Positions 59,188 to 64,000 of a DNA stretch of 64,000 nucleotides are shown piece by piece. The position numbers and the translations under genes were made by a program. The stretch covers positions 186,001 through 250,000 of the forward strand of contig NZ_VDMN01000005.1 of the NCBI RefSeq assembly GCF_006335145.1. The letters run 5' to 3'. The first letter of the stretch is position 1, and each line of letters starts with the position of its first letter. This stretch comes from Aliirhizobium smilacinae (lineage in GTDB: Bacteria > Pseudomonadota > Alphaproteobacteria > Rhizobiales > Rhizobiaceae). The notes under the pieces are model-generated. The model searched no databases. It worked only from the letters and a program-made list of their open reading frames with translations, and had not been told where the DNA came from.

Positions 59188-60525
59188 TTAAGCCTCCAGA
59201 TATTCGATGACGGGAATGACCTTGTCGCGCGGGAAGAGCGCGGACAGCATTGCCACCACCTGCTTGGCCGATTTCGTGGCGCCACCACCGCTGGCAGGGC
59301 CATTGGTGTAAAGCGTCTCGACTTCGTTGCCGATGCGCACGGCTTCCTTCATGCTGTCGCAACGTCCGGTGACGCGAACACGGACTTCGGTCGGTTCAGG
59401 AGCCGGTGCGAGAACCTCGGCGTGAATCGAGTTCACACCGATCAGGTCGAAGCGAAGCTCGCTGGCCTTGACGCCGGTGATCTTGAGCCTTTCCCTGACG
59501 ATATCGAGTGCCAGCTGGGCGCGTGCAAGCGCACCGGGACCGGCATAGGAAATCTGACCTTCGCCCATGTAGCCGTCGGCATAACCGACCGAGACCTTGA
59601 AGGTTTTAGTACGAGCGCGGCCGGTGACGCCGGTAACACGGATGCGGTTGGGAGCGATTTCGGTGAAGGTGATCTGCGAGAAATCAGCTGTCACATCCGG
59701 CGTCAGATAGGTCTTCGGATCATGAACCTCATAAAGGATCTGTTCCTTGCAGGTGTGCTCGGTGACCTTGCCACCTGAACCCTCGACCTTGGTGATGACG
59801 ATTGCACCATCTTCGGAGACTTCTGCAATCGGGAAACCGAGGCGGGCGAGATCGGCGACATCCTTCTTGCCGGGTTCGGCGTAATAACCACCGGTGACCT
59901 GACCGCCGCATTCCAGGAGGTGGCCGACAGCCGTGCCCTTGCCGATCTTGTCCCAGTCATCCTGCGACCAGCCGAATTCGTGGATCTGCGGAGCGAGGAA
60001 CATGGACGGGTCGGCAACGCGGCCGGTGATGATGACATCGGCACCATTGGCGAGAGCCTCGACCATCGGAGCAGCGCCGACGTAGGCGTTGGCGGAGATA
60101 AGTACGTCGGCCATGTTGGAGGCCGGAGCCCCGGTTTCAAGGATTTTCGTGTCGCTTACCTTCAGAGCTTCGACGACATCATCGCCGGAGATTGCTGCAA
60201 TCTTGAGTTTGCCGAGACCCAGGCGGGTGGCAATCTCGCGAACCTTGGCCGCGCCGGCCTGAGGGTTTGCGGCGCCCATGTTGGTGATGATCTTGATGCC
60301 GTTCTTCTTGCAGATTGGCAAAACAGATTCGAAACGCTCGACCAGCAGAGGATCGTATCCTTTGGTCGGATCGTTCAGCTTGGCATTCTGGGCGATCGCG
60401 ATGGTGCGCTCTGCCAGGCATTCGAAAACGAGGTAGTTGATATTGCCTTTTTCGGCGAGTTCTACCGCCGGCTCGATGCGATCGCCGGAATATCCGGCTC
60501 CAGATCCGATGCGAATAGTGCGCAT
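59188..60525 (-). CDS. AtuA family (DUF1446) protein, large part
   Basis: The 445-residue protein starts IRIGSGAGYSGDRIEPAVELAE and contains YLVFECLAERT, ITNMGAANPQAGA, IITGRVADPSMFLAP and ECGGQVTGGYYAEPGKKD. These are DUF1446 features named after acyclic terpene utilisation AtuA. The reaction catalysed by the family is not settled. Its genes usually accompany CoA-dependent catabolism of branched or hydroxylated acids. Here it stands between a CitMHS carrier and a CoA-transferase. Confidence 0.82.
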   Translation of the reverse strand: MRTIRIGSGAGYSGDRIEPAVELAEKGNINYLVFECLAERTIAIAQNAKLNDPTKGYDPLLVERFESVLPICKKNGIKIITNMGAANPQAGAAKVREIATRLGLGKLKIAAISGDDVVEALKVSDTKILETGAPASNMADVLISANAYVGAAPMVEALANGADVIITGRVADPSMFLAPQIHEFGWSQDDWDKIGKGTAVGHLLECGGQVTGGYYAEPGKKDVADLARLGFPIAEVSEDGAIVITKVEGSGGKVTEHTCKEQILYEVHDPKTYLTPDVTADFSQITFTEIAPNRIRVTGVTGRARTKTFKVSVGYADGYMGEGQISYAGPGALARAQLALDIVRERLKITGVKASELRFDLIGVNSIHAEVLAPAPEPTEVRVRVTGRCDSMKEAVRIGNEVETLYTNGPASGGGATKSAKQVVAMLSALFPRDKVIPVIEYLEA

Positions 60526-60562
60526 AATTATAACTCCTTATTTCAAAAAAGGTGGGTGTGGC

Positions 60563-61897
60563 TCATCCGAACGGGGATGGGATGACACCCAGGATCACTG
60601 CGGTAATGGTCATCACGACCGTGGCAGCGAAGAGGAATGGGATTGCCAGTTTCTGATGCTCGCCGAGGCTGACACCGGTCAGGCCCATGATCAGGAAGGT
60701 GGCAGGCGTCAGCGGGCTGACAGGGAAGCCGGTGGTCATCTGGCCAAGGATCGATGCCTGGGCGACATGGATCGGGTCACCACCGAAGCTGTGATAGACA
60801 TTTGCCAGAACCGGCATGACACCGAAATAGTAGGAGTCGGGGTCGAACAGCAGGCTGAGCGGCATAGACAGAATGCCAGTGATGAAGGGAATGGCCTGTG
60901 CGTGGTCTGCCGGGACGTAGGTTGCGCCGGCTGCGGCCATGGCCTTGATCATGCCTGTTCCACCCATGATGCCGGTGAAGGCGCCAGCAGCAAAGAGGAT
61001 GGAAGCCATCATCAGCGCAGCCTTGGCATGGGCATCGACGCGGTTCTTCTGGTCCTTGACGTTCGGATAGTTGATCATCAGGGCAAGCACGGTGCCGATC
61101 ATGAACATCGGAGCGGCATCGACATAACCCGAGATCATCGTGCCGAGGATAGCAAGCGCCAGCAGAATGTTGACCCAGAAAAGGTGAGGGCGACGGATTT
61201 CCTTTTCGGCGTCGGTCAGTTCACGCTTGTAGGCGATTTCCGAAGTAGCCCCATTGCCTGCTGCGGCAACTGTAGCGCTTGCCCCAAGTCCGAGGCGGCG
61301 TTCTTCGCGCTTGCCCATGTACCATGCGACCGAAAAGGTGAAGATGAGACCGACGATCTGCACGACAAAGAGCGGGGTGAAGATCGAGGATACAGGAACG
61401 TTCAACGCAGCCGAGGCGCGCAGGACCGGTCCGGTCCAGGGTAGGAAGTTGACGCCAGCGGCCAGAGCAACGACAAGCGCAAGAATGCGACGCTGCATAC
61501 CCAGGCGGTCATACAGAGGCAGCATGGCCGGAATGGTAATCAGGAAGGTGACTGCGCCGGAGCCATCCAGATGGATGATCAGGGCGAGCAGTGCGGAGCC
61601 GACGACGATGCGGGTCGGCTTCAGCCCAACGGCCTTCAGAATACGGTCGATTATCGGGTCCATCATGCCGGCGTCGGTCAAGACGCCGAAGAAGACGATC
61701 GCGAAGACAAACATCGCGGCCGTCGGCGCGATGTTCTTGACGCCGCTGACGATGAATGTAGCGGTTTCGGCACCGAATCCACCAATCAGCGATGCAATGA
61801 TCGGGATCACGATAAGGGCAACCAGTGGCGACAGCTTGTTTGTCAATATCACTGTCAACAATACAATGATTGTCACTAATCCAAGAATAGCTAGCAT
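60563..61897 (-). CDS. CitMHS-type carboxylate transporter
   Basis: The 444-residue membrane carrier has about 11-12 helices (LAILGLVTIIVLLTVILTNK first, then AMFVFAIVFFGVLTDAGMMDPII) and the CitMHS/ion-transporter landmark HLDGSGAVTFLITIPAMLPLYDRLG. A second copy-like region, DPDSYYFGVMPVLANVYHSFGGDP, follows. A cytoplasmic loop at about 210-235 is polar. GGGAGAG precedes the ATG. It is the first gene of the operon and probably imports the di- or tricarboxylate degraded by the downstream enzymes. Confidence 0.85.
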   Translation of the reverse strand: MLAILGLVTIIVLLTVILTNKLSPLVALIVIPIIASLIGGFGAETATFIVSGVKNIAPTAAMFVFAIVFFGVLTDAGMMDPIIDRILKAVGLKPTRIVVGSALLALIIHLDGSGAVTFLITIPAMLPLYDRLGMQRRILALVVALAAGVNFLPWTGPVLRASAALNVPVSSIFTPLFVVQIVGLIFTFSVAWYMGKREERRLGLGASATVAAAGNGATSEIAYKRELTDAEKEIRRPHLFWVNILLALAILGTMISGYVDAAPMFMIGTVLALMINYPNVKDQKNRVDAHAKAALMMASILFAAGAFTGIMGGTGMIKAMAAAGATYVPADHAQAIPFITGILSMPLSLLFDPDSYYFGVMPVLANVYHSFGGDPIHVAQASILGQMTTGFPVSPLTPATFLIMGLTGVSLGEHQKLAIPFLFAATVVMTITAVILGVIPSPFG

Positions 61898-62009
61898 ATG
61901 TGCTCTCTCCCAAGTAGCGCTCCGTTCGTGGAGCGTTTACTTTTAAATTTTGATGTAATTCCTCGGAGGAGTTCCTTTTGTTGCTGATAAGCGCACTTGA
62001 CAGAATACA

Positions 62010-62024
62010 ATTTCGTTGCGAAAT
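62010..62024. promoter_or_regulatory. Palindrome upstream of the CitMHS operon
   Basis: ATTTCG-TTG-CGAAAT lies 113 bp before the CitMHS ATG in AT-rich DNA. It could be the operator of an unlinked regulator, since no regulator gene is adjacent. Confidence 0.35.
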
Positions 62025-62918
62025 CGCCTGAAATATCTGATCTGAATTTGCTTTTCACTTCTAAGGAAGCGCCTGAAGATTTTGTGGCAGAGATGTGACA
62101 TTTAAAAAATTGAATTTATCGGATCACTGTAATTATCAAACGTAATGACTGAGGGACGGTTTCGAAAATCTCATATTATCAATTGGTTGCCCGCGTCATT
62201 GAGGTGCGTGCCGATATCGCTCTGAAAAAATGTTGACGTTTTGTCGCATGGTTTCGCCCGCGCGGGTGCGTCGTTGATATGACGATGCGTGGCTGGAGCG
62301 TGATTGTTAAACAACTATAAGGTTGTGATTGTCGCAGGGATGTGTCGGATCATTGCGGCATAGGGCATGAAAGGATTGCTCTTTCGTAGCTTCTCCGGCG
62401 CCATGAGTTGCGTGCAACGGTCATCGACACGTTGCCACATATATTGCTTACTCGAATATGAGCTGGTTTCGCCGTAGCAGGACCCGGAGAGGCCGTGCAT
62501 CGCGCGATCGAAATAATTGGATAAGGTCTGAATCCAGGATTTTCCGCTAGGTTTTCAGGCGTGCAGAGACATCAAGGGCGACGAAAACCTCGTAGAGGGC
62601 AATCAACCTTTTGAGGCGGATAAGACCCCATTCCCGAAATGTCGAATGCTTCACTACCCCTCGTGAGATCGGAAATGCGGAGGAAGGTAGACCAACCGCA
62701 TGTGAAAAACGACGGACGGCTTACCAGTTAATTTTCGAGCCTTAGCGGCACCGTACAAAGCCCCGGATGGGCCGTCTTCGCCGCGTTCTGTTTGTCGGAT
62801 ACTTGAGGGTGTAGAAATTGGCCAGATAGCTCAATTGAGTCAAAAAGGCATGGCCTTTTTCTACAGATAGCGGGTTGGCATTCATTCCGAGATCAGACAC
62901 TGACGCCTGTGTGTGCAG

Positions 62919-62956
62919 GCCAGCTGCCTGTGGCGCCAATGGCGTCATCAGGCAGC
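62919..62956 (-). terminator. Probable terminator of the sulfonate-type importer unit
   Basis: A 10-bp perfect stem, CAGCTGCCTG and CAGGCAGCTG, contains an inner 5-bp stem GCGCC/GGCGT. It starts 17 bp downstream of the binding-protein stop. A U run is lacking, but the hairpin is long and stable. Confidence 0.55.
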
Positions 62957-62973
62957 TGATTTCAGACCAAAGC

Positions 62974-63927
62974 TTATTTGAGCGAAACAACGCCGGCTGC
63001 CACATCCGGCAAGGCCGGAATGATGCCGCTCTTTGCGTACCATTCGGCCACGGAAGTGATCTGCTTCACATTGGCTTCAGAGACACCGGTGGTCGGAACG
63101 GCATTGTTCTCACCGATCTTGGCGCCGAGATCGGCAGGGACGTTCATTTCTTTAGCCCAGATGGCGCCGGCTTCCGACTTGTTGGCAACAGCCCAGGCAT
63201 TTTCCGACTTGATGACGTCGAAAACGAGCTGCAGCTGATCGGCCTTGTCCTTGGCGAAATCGCGGCTTGCGACCAGAACCACGGCATTGTCGGACTTGAT
63301 GGCGGCGCCATCGGCCACGACCTTGCCATCATATGCCTTTTCCGCGATGGTCAGGAAGGGGTCCCAGGTCGCCCATGCATCGACATGGCCCTGGGTAAAA
63401 CTCGGGCCGCTGTCGCTTGGGCTGAGATAAACGCGCTCGACGCTTTTCGGATCAACGCCGTTGGTTTCCAGTCCCTGCATCAGCAGATATTCACCGGTGC
63501 CGCCGCGATTGACCGCGACCTTCTTGCCGGCCAGGTCCTTGATCGAGGTGATCCCGGAATCCTTCTTGACGACGATGCCTTCGGAACCCGGTGCCATCTT
63601 CTGGTAGGCGAAGACGACGAGCGGGATTTTTGCCGAAAGTGCTGCGATCGCCGATGTCGAGCTGCCGGCGGTGATGTCTATGCTGCCGGCATTGAGTGCC
63701 TCGAACGCGGGTGCGGCGGCCGGGAAGGGGCCGGCCCACTCAACCTTGATGCCCTTTTCAGACAGCGCCTTTTCCAGCGTGCCGCGCGATTTTGCGAGCG
63801 TGATGTCATTGGGGCCACGCAGCCAACCTATCCGCACGATGTCGTCGGCGGCCTGAACGGAGGGTGCAAAGGTGGCGGCCGCCGTGAGGAAGGCCGCGGC
63901 TGCAAGAAGTTTGCGCTTGGTGATCAT
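62974..63927 (-). CDS. Aliphatic-sulfonate-type ABC transporter substrate-binding protein (SsuA/TauA-like)
   Basis: ATG 63927, with GGA eight bases upstream, gives 317 residues. A TTG at 63939 is possible. A signal peptide (RKLLAAAAFLTAAATFAPSVQA) leads into the SsuA fold: IGWLRGPNDITLAKSRGTLEK, GSIDITAGSSTSAIAAL, GSEGIVVKKDSGI, GKKVAVNRGGTGEYLL and HVDAWATWDPFL. Such proteins bind sulfonates, taurine, nitrate or related anions. The following strong hairpin suggests it is the last gene of its operon, whose other genes lie beyond the right edge. Confidence 0.85.
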   Translation of the reverse strand: MITKRKLLAAAAFLTAAATFAPSVQAADDIVRIGWLRGPNDITLAKSRGTLEKALSEKGIKVEWAGPFPAAAPAFEALNAGSIDITAGSSTSAIAALSAKIPLVVFAYQKMAPGSEGIVVKKDSGITSIKDLAGKKVAVNRGGTGEYLLMQGLETNGVDPKSVERVYLSPSDSGPSFTQGHVDAWATWDPFLTIAEKAYDGKVVADGAAIKSDNAVVLVASRDFAKDKADQLQLVFDVIKSENAWAVANKSEAGAIWAKEMNVPADLGAKIGENNAVPTTGVSEANVKQITSVAEWYAKSGIIPALPDVAAGVVSLK

Positions 63928-64000
63928 CGGTTTGTCCAATCTGCCATTCTGGCGTGGGGTTCAGGCAAGTGAGTGTTCAAGCATGGAGGGGTTCGACGCC

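Larger units (their letters stand above)
61898..62973. other. Gene-poor region between the CitMHS operon and the sulfonate-type binding protein
   Basis: This 1,076-bp stretch is lower in GC than its surroundings, above all at 61,935-62,340. It holds the CitMHS leader, a small hairpin CGCTCC/GGAGCG (61918-61935), the palindrome below and the terminator at 62919-62956. Short frames at 62315-62500 and 62742-63005 (minus) show no recognisable domain. A minus-strand reading of about 62551-62727 ends in a plausible peptide (FREWGLIRLKRLIALYEVF, ending ARLKT) without a start codon, so it may be a gene remnant. Confidence 0.5.

Noticed and set aside
61997..62002. TTGACA on the plus strand in the gene-poor region
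   Set aside because: It matches a -35 hexamer, but no plus-strand gene lies downstream and no -10 was found at proper spacing.
62742..63005. Minus-strand 87-residue frame overlapping the sulfonate-type binding protein end
   Set aside because: It runs through the terminator hairpin, has no ribosome site and no recognisable domain.

Overview
The window reads as about 60 percent GC DNA from an alphaproteobacterium of the Rhizobium/Agrobacterium group. The evidence is the rhizobial-type glycerol locus (glpR, glpD, glpSTPQUV, glpK), a TGA-N9-TCA operator of the RirA/IRO-box type in front of a siderophore receptor, putA divergent from an Lrp-type regulator, and the dense run of ABC importers and small catabolic operons typical of rhizobial replicons. 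The genus is inference. No rRNA, tRNA, CRISPR array, integrase or intact insertion sequence was found.

Layout. 1-2.7 kb: the tail of an ABC ATPase, then a three-gene FtsX-type ABC system with a His-rich permease loop. 2.8-4.5 kb: an exported alkaline phosphatase behind a probable Pho box. 4.8-11.7 kb: siderophore uptake (esterase, TonB-dependent receptor, FhuC/FhuD/FhuB-like importer) with an iron-responsive operator. 11.8-17.6 kb: surface-polysaccharide genes (Gmd, GDP-fucose-synthase-like reductase, ColD-like 3-dehydratase carrying His instead of the PLP lysine, GT2, epimerase, an unassigned GT-like protein), suggesting GDP-colitose or a related deoxysugar. 17.8-24.4 kb: a catabolic unit of FAH hydrolase, polar-amino-acid-type ABC importer, UxaA/GarD dehydratase and a GntR regulator with two winged helices. 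24.5-28.8 kb: putA and its regulator. 28.8-29.8 kb: a small membrane protein and a YrbL-like protein.

30.1-40.1 kb: the glycerol regulon, with paired TTTCG/CGAAA inverted repeats before glpR and glpD. 40.1-44.6 kb: a MarR regulator and a three-subunit FAD/[3Fe-4S]/tri-haem sugar or polyol dehydrogenase. 44.6-48.5 kb: a damaged locus in which a 5'-truncated cadherin-like gene and a 5'-truncated HlyD gene meet head to head at about 46,003, followed by an intact M50 protease/HlyD hybrid. 48.6-50.6 kb: a PQQ-type sorbosone dehydrogenase and a DUF2231 membrane protein. 50.8-55.9 kb: a tightly coupled five-gene operon (OpgH-like glucosyltransferase, MDR dehydrogenase, divergent PTPS-fold protein, GT4, methyltransferase) whose product I cannot name. 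This is the best candidate for an undescribed pathway. 56.2-61.9 kb: a catabolic operon (CitMHS carrier, split AtuA, CoA-transferase A/B, thiolase). 61.9-63.0 kb: a gene-poor stretch. 63.0 kb to the end: a sulfonate-type substrate-binding protein.

Start codons were often moved inward from the longest open frame, to the ATG, GTG or TTG with a ribosome-binding site. All functional calls rest on recognised motifs and gene context without database searches.
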